Positions 7,187-15,024 of a DNA stretch of 17,763 bases are shown piece after piece. A program made the position numbers and the translations under genes. Source of the stretch: Alphaproteobacteria bacterium (GTDB taxonomy: Bacteria > Pseudomonadota > Alphaproteobacteria > Puniceispirillales > Puniceispirillaceae); NCBI GenBank assembly GCA_016780695.1, contig JADHLK010000012.1, positions 1-17,763 on the forward strand. Reading direction: 5' to 3'. Position 1 is the first letter of the stretch, and every line of letters begins with the position of its first letter. Below the pieces are notes generated by a model. The model was not told the DNA's origin. It ran no database searches and saw only the letters and a program-made list of their open reading frames with translations.

Positions 7187-8341
7187 TCATGACAGAAGCG
7201 CACGATAGACAGCGATTGTCCGCCGACACATCTTTTGGGTGGTGAAATTATCACAGACATTCAGCGTTGCCCGGGCCGCCAGCTTGCGGCGTTGCACCGG
7301 CCCCAGCTGCAAGGCAGAGCGCAAGGCATCTGCCAGCCCGGAAATATCCGCGGGCGGTGCCAGCCAGCCGGTCTCACCGGGCAGAATGGACTCAGCCGCC
7401 CCGCCCATGTCAAAAGCGATAACAGGCCGGCCCATCGCCTGTGCCTCCACCGCCACCCGGCCAAACGGTTCCGGCTCCACCGAGGGCATCGCCACCACAT
7501 CTGCCAGCATCAGCGCGGCCGGCACATCACGGCTGGCCTCGGCAATCCGCACACGCCCGCCCAGCCCGACCTCTACCGCCAGCTTTTCCAGCTCCGCCAC
7601 AAAGCCCGGCTTGCCATCCCCGGCCCCCAGCAACACAATGCTGAAAGACAGATCAGTGATCAGGCTGGCCGCCCGCAACAAAGCCTGATGCCCTTTCCAG
7701 CTGGCCGGGCGGCCCGGCAGCATCACCACCGGCATATCATCGGGCAGGCCAATCCGCTCCATCTCATTGATGATGCGTTGCTGGGAGACCCGCGCCGGGT
7801 CGAACATGGATATATCCACCCCGCGATGGATGGTTTTGATCGGGACGCTTTTTGCGGCTTGCCCGTAATGGGTTGTGATAACCGATTTGACATAATCGGA
7901 AATGGCAATCACCTGATCGGCCTCCAGCATCTTGCCATTATAGAATTTCTTGAACGGGCTGGCGGGCTGGAATTTGCCGTGAATTGTGGCAACAGACGGA
8001 ATCTTCAGCGATTTTGCCAGCCCAAGGGCCAGCCAGGCTGGCACCCGTGAGCGCACATGGACAACAGAGGCTTGCTCAGCCAGCAACAGGGCGCGCAGAC
8101 GGCGGCGCAGGAAAGGCCAATGCAGCGGGTTTTTCTGATCCACCGCCAGCTGGTGATGCACCGCCCCCATCCGTTCCAGCTGCGGGACCAATAGCCCGCC
8201 GGAGCTGATCACCACCGCCCGCCAGCCCTTGGCGATCACCGCCTCGGCTATTTCCAGCGTGCCCCGCTCCACCCCGCCAAAATTGAGTGCGGGCAGGATT
8301 TGGACAATCACTGGCGAGGTGCTATGCTGTTCTTTGGTCAT
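7187..8341 (-). CDS. Glycosyltransferase, GT4-like (GT-B fold)
   Basis: This 384-residue protein probably transfers a sugar from a nucleotide-sugar donor to a cell-surface or lipid acceptor; neither substrate can be read from the sequence. The N-terminal half has the acceptor-side motif ILPALNFGGVERGTLE (15-30), typical of the family 4 subgroup. VHVRSRVPAW and TIHGKF follow at about 94-123. The C-terminal donor half has LPGRPASWKGHQ (208-219, with Arg211 and Lys216 likely contacting donor phosphates), the loop GAGDGKPG near 239, and the EX7E motif Glu291/Glu299 within EPFGRVAVEAQAMGRPV. There is no signal peptide or membrane span. The ATG at 8341 matches the family start; an upstream TTG at 8431 adds 30 unconserved residues and is rejected. 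No other polysaccharide genes are nearby, so its pathway is unknown. It is divergent from the hydrolase. Confidence 0.88.
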   Translation of the reverse strand: MTKEQHSTSPVIVQILPALNFGGVERGTLEIAEAVIAKGWRAVVISSGGLLVPQLERMGAVHHQLAVDQKNPLHWPFLRRRLRALLLAEQASVVHVRSRVPAWLALGLAKSLKIPSVATIHGKFQPASPFKKFYNGKMLEADQVIAISDYVKSVITTHYGQAAKSVPIKTIHRGVDISMFDPARVSQQRIINEMERIGLPDDMPVVMLPGRPASWKGHQALLRAASLITDLSFSIVLLGAGDGKPGFVAELEKLAVEVGLGGRVRIAEASRDVPAALMLADVVAMPSVEPEPFGRVAVEAQAMGRPVIAFDMGGAAESILPGETGWLAPPADISGLADALRSALQLGPVQRRKLAARATLNVCDNFTTQKMCRRTIAVYRALLS

Positions 8342-8405
8342 CAGCTTCTGGTTCCGGTTGCTAATAGAGCCTGCCCAAGACAGGAAGGTGGCCCCATTCT
8401 TACCC

Positions 8406-8420
8406 CCTTTTACCAAAAGG
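8406..8420. repeat. 6-3-6 inverted repeat before the hydrolase start
   Basis: CCTTTT, ACC, AAAAGG is a perfect inverted repeat ending 13 nt before the hydrolase ATG. Its right arm contains the only AGG-like ribosome-binding candidate for that gene, so it could hide the ribosome-binding site in the mRNA. It could equally be a chance structure. Confidence 0.4.
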
Positions 8421-8433
8421 TGAAAAGACAAAG

Positions 8434-9228
8434 ATGCAAATCACTACAGAGTTTTTGGAAATTGGGCCAGATCACCGGCTAGCCTTTCAGCACCGACCGG
8501 CTGCTGCCAACACACCGGCGAATATCCCGGCGAATATCCCGGGCTTTGTCTTTCTGGCCGGGCATGGCTCAGATATGCTGGGCACCAAGGCCGAGATTCT
8601 GGCAGATTGGGCGGCCCGTTCCGGCTTTTCCTTCACCCGTTTTGACTATCGCGGCCATGGCCAGTCGAGCGGCGCGTTTCTGGCCCATACGATCAGTGAC
8701 TGGACCGCTGATGCCCGCCATATTATTGAGCAGGTCACCAGCGGGCCGCTGATCCTTGTCGGCTCCTCGCTGGGCGGCTGGATTATGCTGAATTTGCTGA
8801 ATAGCTGCCGCCAGCGGATAGCCGGGCTGATCGGTATTGCGGCTGCGCCGGATTTCACCGAGCGGCTGATCTGGCAAACGCTCAACAAAGAGCAGCAAGA
8901 TCAGATGCAGCAGCAGGGGCACATCGCCCTGCCCAACCCCTATGAGCCGGGCGGCCAGCTGGTCTATCCCTATCATCTGATAGAGGATGGGCGCGCCAAT
9001 CTATTGCTGGACAAGCCGCTGGAATTTGACGGGCCGGTTATCCTGCATCAAGGGATGCAGGATGAGGAGGTGCCTTGGCAGACGGCGCTGGATATCGCCG
9101 CTGTGTTGACCTCAGACCGGGTGGAAATCCGGCTGGACAAGACAGCAGGCCATCGCTATTCCGAGCCGCATCAGCTGGCCGCGCTGGTGGCCTCAGCCGA
9201 GCAGCTCAGCCAACAATTAAGCAGCTAG
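8434..9228 (+). CDS. Alpha/beta hydrolase, serine esterase/thioesterase type
   Basis: This is a 264-residue single-domain alpha/beta hydrolase with no signal peptide, so probably a cytoplasmic esterase or thioesterase. The nucleophile elbow is GSSLGG at 110-115 with Ser112. The likely acid is Asp210 in HQGMQDEEVP and the likely base is His240 in KTAGHRYSE. The oxyanion-side segment FLAGHGSDMLGTKAE (40-54) and RFDYRGHGQSSG (69-80) resemble the bacterial relatives of ABHD10; the true substrate is unknown. Residues 27-37 contain a repeated PANI from a duplicated 12-nt unit. The start ATG at 8434 has only a weak ribosome-binding site. The gene is the only plus-strand gene between the two minus-strand blocks. 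Its TAG stop overlaps the stop of the convergent fzlA-like gene. Confidence 0.88.
   Translation: MQITTEFLEIGPDHRLAFQHRPAAANTPANIPANIPGFVFLAGHGSDMLGTKAEILADWAARSGFSFTRFDYRGHGQSSGAFLAHTISDWTADARHIIEQVTSGPLILVGSSLGGWIMLNLLNSCRQRIAGLIGIAAAPDFTERLIWQTLNKEQQDQMQQQGHIALPNPYEPGGQLVYPYHLIEDGRANLLLDKPLEFDGPVILHQGMQDEEVPWQTALDIAAVLTSDRVEIRLDKTAGHRYSEPHQLAALVASAEQLSQQLSS
9225..9228. other. CTAG shared by two convergent stop codons
   Basis: The palindrome CTAG provides TAG to the plus-strand hydrolase (9226-9228) and TAG to the minus-strand fzlA-like gene (9227-9225). The two genes overlap by 4 nt tail to tail, leaving no intergenic terminator between them. Confidence 0.9.
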
Positions 9229-9893
9229 AAATCGACTTCTGCATAATGGCGTGCAGGCGGAAAACCGGCCAGATGATCGCCCATCAGGCTGCGATAGCTG
9301 GGCCGTGATTTCATCTTCATGAACCAGAGCTTGGCTTCGGGATATTTATCCCAGCTGATATCGCCGAAATAATCCAGCACCGACAGATGCGCTGCGGCAG
9401 CCAGATCGGCCAGGCTCATAGCCTCCCCGGCCAGCCAGCTGCGCGTCTCCAGCAACCAGTTTATATAACCCAAATGAATTTGGCTGTTCGCCAGTGCAGC
9501 GCGGATTGTCTGGGAGGAGACCGGCGCAGCAGACGAGAACCGCTTGACCACCCGCTCGCGCAGGAGTGGCGCGCTGGTTTCCGCGGTGAATTTTATCTCA
9601 AACCAATCAAACAGGCGGCGAATCTCGGCACGCTGGCCTGCATCCCCGGCCAATAGCCGCGCCTCAGCTGTGGTTTCTTCCAGCCATTCGCAGATCACCC
9701 GGGCTCCCGCCAGATGGCGGCCATCCGGCCAGACCAGAACCGGCAAATCGCCTGCCGGGTTCAGCGCCAGAAAGGCCTCATCGCGTTGCCAGGGAAGCTG
9801 CGTTTTCAGCTCATGCTCCCTCTCATATTCAGCCAGATGCAGGCGCACAATACGACTCGCTGCAGACAGGGCATAATGGTGCAGAACAGGCAT
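9225..9893 (-). CDS. fzlA: Glutathione-transferase-fold protein, probable FzlA cell-division factor
   Basis: The 222-residue protein has the glutathione S-transferase fold. A thioredoxin-like N-domain carries LSAASRIVRLHLAEYERE (9-26) and the cis-proline segment GDLPVLV (49-55, Pro51). The helical C-domain has WLAGEAMSLADLAAAAHLSVLDYFGDISWDKYP. The usual Glu-Ser glutathione-binding pair is replaced by Ala-Arg in GARVICEWLEE (63-73). LNPAGDLPVLV, a Trp at 35, the LDYFGD segment and the HYAEVDF C-terminus agree with what I recall of alphaproteobacterial FzlA. FzlA curves FtsZ filaments and is needed for Caulobacter division. I infer FzlA rather than a detoxifying enzyme; a generic GST is the alternative. 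GAGGAGAG precedes the ATG. It is 22 nt after the GNAT gene and last in the glt unit. Confidence 0.75.
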   Translation of the reverse strand: MPVLHHYALSAASRIVRLHLAEYEREHELKTQLPWQRDEAFLALNPAGDLPVLVWPDGRHLAGARVICEWLEETTAEARLLAGDAGQRAEIRRLFDWFEIKFTAETSAPLLRERVVKRFSSAAPVSSQTIRAALANSQIHLGYINWLLETRSWLAGEAMSLADLAAAAHLSVLDYFGDISWDKYPEAKLWFMKMKSRPSYRSLMGDHLAGFPPARHYAEVDF

Positions 9894-9915
9894 CAGTTTT
9901 TACTCTCCTCAGCGG

Positions 9916-10440
9916 TTATCGCACGCTGTCTTTCAGGGAAAAGGGCGGTCCGGGATCCGGCAGGATGGCAGCCGGGCCGGCGGGCATCCCGGCCAAAGCC
10001 CCGGCTTTCAATTCCCTTATTTGCAGGCGTTCCGGCTCCAGAAAGCCGGGCCATATAAGCTGGCCCGGCGGCACCGGCTGAAAATCAAAGCGGGGATAGT
10101 AATCCGGCTCGCCGGAAATCACACACAATCCCCAGATGCCTTGGCTGGCGATACCCAGCCCCTGCCGGACCAGCGCCTTGCCATATCCCTTGCCGCGCAG
10201 GTCAGGCCGCACCGCCAGCGGGCCGAGCAATAAATGCGGGCGGTCAAAAATCCGCACCTGCCAGAACCGCAGCGAGCCAACCAGCTCTCCGGCCTCCTCA
10301 GCAACCAGACACAGCCCCGGCACCGGCGGACCCGGGCGCAAGCGCCAGACAGTCCGCTCGGAACGGCCAGCCCCAAAAGCAGCTTCCATCAACCGCTCAA
10401 TGCCGGGCAAATCATCTGGTTTTTGTTCCCGCAACTCCAT
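9916..10440 (-). CDS. GNAT family N-acetyltransferase, YhbS-like
   Basis: The 174-residue product is a GCN5-related acyltransferase that would use acetyl-CoA; its acceptor is unknown. Motif A is LGPLAVRPDLRGKGYGKALV (72-91), with the pyrophosphate-binding RGKGYG at 82-87. It is preceded by a strand ending in GELVGSLRFW and followed by GEPDYYPRFDFQP at 110-122, a pattern typical of YhbS-like proteins. The C-terminus is Gly/Pro-rich and poorly informative. The ATG at 10440 lies 17 nt after the gltB stop without a recognisable Shine-Dalgarno, so translation may depend on ribosomes finishing gltB. The fzlA-like gene follows after 22 nt. Confidence 0.87.
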   Translation of the reverse strand: MELREQKPDDLPGIERLMEAAFGAGRSERTVWRLRPGPPVPGLCLVAEEAGELVGSLRFWQVRIFDRPHLLLGPLAVRPDLRGKGYGKALVRQGLGIASQGIWGLCVISGEPDYYPRFDFQPVPPGQLIWPGFLEPERLQIRELKAGALAGMPAGPAAILPDPGPPFSLKDSVR

Positions 10441-10457
10441 GCAGGAGAGATGCCCTG

Positions 10458-13400
10458 TCAGGCGGAAGCGGTCAAGACAGATTCTGCATCAACTGCCGGA
10501 TCAAGCTTGTCCATCACCTCCAGCGGAATCACAAACCAGAAATGACCCTGCTCCGTCCGCCATTGGTTCAGCAGCCGCTTGGCCTGTGCCGAATCAGTCT
10601 CTTTTGCGTGCAATTCCAGCAAGCCGCGCAGATGGTCAGCCCAGCTGCCCGGCTGCATCCGGCTGAGATGCAAGGTCGCCGGATTGACATGATCCGGGAA
10701 AACGCCCTCAGGATCATAGACAAACGCCTTGCCACCGGTCATGCCAGCCCCGAAATTGGACCCGGTCTTGCCGAGGATAACCACTTCTCCGCCAGTCATG
10801 TATTCACAGCCATTGGAGCCGCACCCCTCAACCACCGCTATGGCCCCGGAATTACGCACAGCCAGCCTTTCCCCGGCCTGCCCGGCTGCCAGTAACAGCC
10901 CGCCAGTTGCGCCATAAAGCACCGTATTGCCGATAATGGTATTCTGCTCAGCAACAAAATTGCTGGCAGCTGAGGGGCGAACGGTAATCATCCCGCCAGA
11001 CAGCCCCTTGCCGACATAGTCATTGGCATCACCTATTACATCCAGCCGCAAGCCCTGCACCGCGAAGGCCCCAAGAGACTGACCAGCCGATCCACGCAAG
11101 CGCACGCTGATCTGACCCTGTTTCAGCCCGGTCATCCCAAAACGCCGCACAATATGCGAGGAAAGCCGCGTGCCAATGGCGCGCTGGGTATTCTCTATAT
11201 TGTAGGACAGCTGCATCTTGCCGCCATGTTCCAACGCCCCGGCCGCATCCCTGACCATTTGGGCATCCAGCGTATCGGGAACCGCAACGCGCGGCGCATC
11301 CGCTGGCGGGCCGCCCCGCTGCTCACCGGTCACATCCGCCACCACCAGCAACGGGTTCAAATCCAGATCATCAAGCGCCGCATCACCCCGCGACACCTGG
11401 CTGAGCAGATAGGTTCGGCCAATCACCTCAGACAGTGAGCCAAATCCCAGCCCGGCCAGAATCTCGCGCACCTCTTCAGCCAGATGGGTGAATAGCTGCA
11501 CCACTTTTTCCGGCGTGCCGGTGAATTTCTCGCGCAGATCATCGCGCTGCGTGCAGACGCCAACCGGACAGGTATTGGAATGGCACTGGCGCACCATGAT
11601 ACAGCCCATTGCGATCAGCGAGGAGGTGCCAATACCAAATTCATCAGCCCCCAAAATCGCCGCCATTACAATATCGCGCCCGGTCTTCAGCCCGCCATCC
11701 GTGCGCAGCACAACCTTATCCCGCAACCCGTTCATCGACAGCACCTGATGCACCTCAGACAGCCCCATCTCCCACGGCATGCCGGCGTGCTTGATAGAGG
11801 ATTGCGGGCTGGCCCCGGTGCCGCCGCCATGGCCAGAGATCAAAATCGTATCTGCCTTGGCCTTGGCAACACCTGCTGCGATTGTTCCAATGCCGGTAGA
11901 AGCCACCAGCTTCACACAGACCTTGGCATCCGGGTTGATCTGTTTCAGATCATAGATCAGCTGGGCCAAATCCTCGATTGAATAGATATCATGATGCGGC
12001 GGCGGCGAGATCAGCGTTACCCCTTCGGTAGAATGGCGCAGCTTGGCAATCAGGCTGTTCACCTTGATGCCCGGCAGCTGGCCCCCTTCGCCCGGCTTGG
12101 CCCCCTGTGCAACCTTGATTTCCAGCTCCGAGCAATGATTCAGATATTCGGCTGTCACGCCAAACCGGCCAGAGGCCACCTGCTTTATCGCGCTGGACGG
12201 GTTATCGCCATTTTCGCGCAGCTTGAAGCGGGCCGGATCCTCTCCGCCCTCGCCGGAATCAGATTTCGCGCCAATGCGGTTCATCGCAATTGACAGGGTT
12301 TCATGCGCCTCCGGGCTCAACGCACCGAGCGAGATTCCCGGCGAGACCAGCCTTTTGCGGATTTGGGTAATGCTTTCCACCTGCTCTACCGGCAGCGCCT
12401 CACGATGCGAATTGAAATCCATCAGATCGCGCAGATTTACCGGCCCCTGACGGGCCACCAGCTGGGTGTATTTCTTCCAGCTGTCATAAGAACCCGTATC
12501 ACAGGCGTGCTGCATGGCATGAATAATCTGGCCATCAAAGGCGTGCTGCTCTCCTGATTTGCGATAGCGGAACAGGCCGCCGACCGGCAAATAGGTAACA
12601 TTGCCGGAAAAAGCCTCCCGGTGCTTGGCCAGAATCCGCATCTGAATACCGTTCAGGCCCAAGCCGGAAATGCGCGAGGACATGGGCGGGAAATAATCTG
12701 CCACCAAAGCCCGCGACAGGCCAAGTGCCTCAAAATTATAGCCGCCGCGATAAGAGGCAATCACCGAAATGCCCATCTTCGACATGATTTTCAGCAGCCC
12801 GTCCTCAATCGCCTTGCGGTAATTGGCAAAGCTCTCATCCAGAGTCAGCCCGGGCAGCAGCCCTTTTTCCATCCGCTCCTGGATCGCCCATTCCGCCCCA
12901 TAGGCATTGATCGTGGTACCGCCGACCCCGATCAGCACGGCAAAATGATGCACATCCAGACAGTCTGCTGAGGCCACATTGATCGAGGCAAATGTCCGCA
13001 GCTGCTGGCGCACCAGATGCGAATGAACCGCCCCGGTCGCCAGAATCATCGGGATCGGCACGCGGCTTTCCGAGACAGCGGCATCGGAGAGCATGATATG
13101 TTCCACCCCGCCCCGCACCGCCTGTTCAGCCTCAGCACGAATACGCTGCAACGCCTGACGCAGCCCGTCATCACCGGAATCTGCACCAAAGCTGCAATCG
13201 ATCAGCACCGCCTTATCGCCCAGATCAGCCAGCAACGCCTCCCATTCTGCATTGGCCAGCACCGGCGAATTCAACAGCAGATGATCACATTGCTCAGGCG
13301 ACTGGTCCAGAATGTTGCCCAGATTGCCCAGCCGCGTGCGCAAAGTCATCACATGGCGTTCACGCAGACTATCAATCGGCGGGTTGGTCACCTGGCTGAA

Positions 13401-14996
13401 ATTCTGCCGGAAGAAATGATGCAGGCCGCGATAGTGCCCGGACAGCACTGCCAGCGGTGCGTCATCTCCCATGGAGCCCACCGCTTCCTTACCAGTCTCG
13501 GCCATCGGCTGCAGGATCAGCTCCATATCTTCCATGGACCAGCCGGCTAGCAGCTGGCGGCGGCGGCGCATTTCCGGATCAATCAGGGCTTTCTTGCTGC
13601 CATTGGCCCCGGCCAGCAGACTGTCCAGCTGGCGCGAGCGGCGCAACCACTTGTCCCAATCAGCCCGGCCAGACATTTCTGCCTTCAGCTCATCATCACG
13701 CAACAGCTTGCCAGCCGTCAGATCAACCGCAATCATCTCGCCTGGCCCCAACCGGCCATTTTCTGCAATGCGCGTTTCCGGGACCACCACCATGCCAGTC
13801 TCGGACCCGGCTATCAGCAGCCCGTCCGTGGTCAGCGTATAGCGCAGCGGCCGCAGCCCGTTGCGGTCGGTTCCGCCCAGCACCCAATTTCCGGCAAAAG
13901 CCGCTATCGCGGCTGGCCCGTCCCAGGGCTCCATCACCGCATTGCAATAGCCATAGAGCTTGGCCAGCGGCGAAGCTGAGTCGGCATCAATCGCCTGCGG
14001 GATCATCATCGTCTTGACCATCGGCAAATCACGGCCTGCATGGGCCAGCAACTCAAAAACCGAATCCAGCGCGGCAGAATCCGAGCTGCCCTTGGCGATC
14101 ACTGGCTTGATATCCTCTATCGCCTCACCAAATAGCGGGCTGGCCATCCGGTCTTCATGGCAGGACATCCAGTTCATATTACCCCGAATGGTATTGATCT
14201 CGCCATTATGGGCCAGCACGCGGAAAGGCTGGGCCAGTCGCCAAGTCGGGAAAGTATTGGTCGAATAGCGCTGGTGATAGACGGCAAAATCAGACACAAA
14301 GCGAGCATCCAGCAAATCCGGGTAAAATTCGGTCACCTGCTCAGCCAGAAACATCCCCTTATAGATCAGCGAGCGGGTAGAGAGTGAGCAAATATAGAAA
14401 TCGGTGATAAGGGCCGCTTCCACCGCCTGTTCAATGCGGCGGCGAATGATGAATAGCTGGCGTTCTGCCTCCTGCTCGGCCATATCGGCCGGCATGGAGA
14501 ACATCACCTGTTCGATTTCCGGGCGGGTTGCATTGGCCTTGTCGCCCAGCGCCTTGACATTGACCGGCACTTGCCGCCAGCCATAGATTGCATGGCCCAT
14601 CGCCAGAATTTCCCGCTCAATAATACAGCGGCATTCTTCTTGCGCCCCTAAATCAAGGCGCGGCAGGAAAATCATCCCGACCGCCAGCCGACCCCCATCA
14701 TCATCATGGCCAGTGCGGGCAATATGCTCAATAAAGAAATCGCGTGGAATGGCGATATGCAGCCCGGCCCCATCGCCGGTCATGCCATCTGCATCCACCG
14801 CGCCGCGATGCCAGACAGATTTCAACGCCTCAATCGCCGCCTCAACCACCGAACGGCGCGGCTTGCCATCCACTGCCGCGACCAGCCCGACCCCACAGGC
14901 ATCATGTTCCTGGCTGGGGTGATAAACGCCCGCCGCGCCCAGCTTTGCCTCATTTTGCTGACGCATTGCCAGCCAGTTTTTCGCATCAAAAGCCAT
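10458..14996 (-). CDS. gltB: Glutamate synthase (NADPH) large subunit
   Basis: GltB hydrolyses glutamine and transfers the ammonia through an internal tunnel to 2-oxoglutarate, making glutamate with electrons supplied by GltD. The product has 1512 residues, normal for the bacterial alpha subunit. A 33-residue propeptide precedes the Ntn nucleophile Cys34 in EHDACGVGLVA. The class II glutaminase domain extends to about 430, including HQRYSTNTFP and HNGEINTIRGN. A central linking domain follows, then the FMN-binding synthase domain at about 870-1230 with ISGHGGGTGASP (1054-1065). The 3Fe-4S motif is Cys1132, Cys1138, Cys1143. The C-terminal beta-helix has GxxGG-type repeats (about 1330-1425). 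The ATG at 14996 has AAGGAGG 7 nt upstream. It starts 28 nt after gltD, in the order gltD-gltB, opposite to E. coli gltBD. Confidence 0.98.
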   Translation of the reverse strand: MAFDAKNWLAMRQQNEAKLGAAGVYHPSQEHDACGVGLVAAVDGKPRRSVVEAAIEALKSVWHRGAVDADGMTGDGAGLHIAIPRDFFIEHIARTGHDDDGGRLAVGMIFLPRLDLGAQEECRCIIEREILAMGHAIYGWRQVPVNVKALGDKANATRPEIEQVMFSMPADMAEQEAERQLFIIRRRIEQAVEAALITDFYICSLSTRSLIYKGMFLAEQVTEFYPDLLDARFVSDFAVYHQRYSTNTFPTWRLAQPFRVLAHNGEINTIRGNMNWMSCHEDRMASPLFGEAIEDIKPVIAKGSSDSAALDSVFELLAHAGRDLPMVKTMMIPQAIDADSASPLAKLYGYCNAVMEPWDGPAAIAAFAGNWVLGGTDRNGLRPLRYTLTTDGLLIAGSETGMVVVPETRIAENGRLGPGEMIAVDLTAGKLLRDDELKAEMSGRADWDKWLRRSRQLDSLLAGANGSKKALIDPEMRRRRQLLAGWSMEDMELILQPMAETGKEAVGSMGDDAPLAVLSGHYRGLHHFFRQNFSQVTNPPIDSLRERHVMTLRTRLGNLGNILDQSPEQCDHLLLNSPVLANAEWEALLADLGDKAVLIDCSFGADSGDDGLRQALQRIRAEAEQAVRGGVEHIMLSDAAVSESRVPIPMILATGAVHSHLVRQQLRTFASINVASADCLDVHHFAVLIGVGGTTINAYGAEWAIQERMEKGLLPGLTLDESFANYRKAIEDGLLKIMSKMGISVIASYRGGYNFEALGLSRALVADYFPPMSSRISGLGLNGIQMRILAKHREAFSGNVTYLPVGGLFRYRKSGEQHAFDGQIIHAMQHACDTGSYDSWKKYTQLVARQGPVNLRDLMDFNSHREALPVEQVESITQIRKRLVSPGISLGALSPEAHETLSIAMNRIGAKSDSGEGGEDPARFKLRENGDNPSSAIKQVASGRFGVTAEYLNHCSELEIKVAQGAKPGEGGQLPGIKVNSLIAKLRHSTEGVTLISPPPHHDIYSIEDLAQLIYDLKQINPDAKVCVKLVASTGIGTIAAGVAKAKADTILISGHGGGTGASPQSSIKHAGMPWEMGLSEVHQVLSMNGLRDKVVLRTDGGLKTGRDIVMAAILGADEFGIGTSSLIAMGCIMVRQCHSNTCPVGVCTQRDDLREKFTGTPEKVVQLFTHLAEEVREILAGLGFGSLSEVIGRTYLLSQVSRGDAALDDLDLNPLLVVADVTGEQRGGPPADAPRVAVPDTLDAQMVRDAAGALEHGGKMQLSYNIENTQRAIGTRLSSHIVRRFGMTGLKQGQISVRLRGSAGQSLGAFAVQGLRLDVIGDANDYVGKGLSGGMITVRPSAASNFVAEQNTIIGNTVLYGATGGLLLAAGQAGERLAVRNSGAIAVVEGCGSNGCEYMTGGEVVILGKTGSNFGAGMTGGKAFVYDPEGVFPDHVNPATLHLSRMQPGSWADHLRGLLELHAKETDSAQAKRLLNQWRTEQGHFWFVIPLEVMDKLDPAVDAESVLTASA

Positions 14997-15003
14997 CTGC
15001 TGG

Positions 15004-15010
15004 CCTCCTT
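15004..15010 (-). promoter_or_regulatory. Shine-Dalgarno sequence of gltB
   Basis: AAGGAGG on the minus strand, 7 nt before the gltB ATG, within the 28-nt gap after gltD. It fixes the propeptide start at 14996. Confidence 0.8.
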
Positions 15011-15024
15011 GTAATTCTTATGCC

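Noticed and set aside
8342..8431. A 30-codon extension of the glycosyltransferase from a TTG
   Set aside because: The extra residues are not family-like and the ATG at 8341 gives a canonical GT4 N-terminus.
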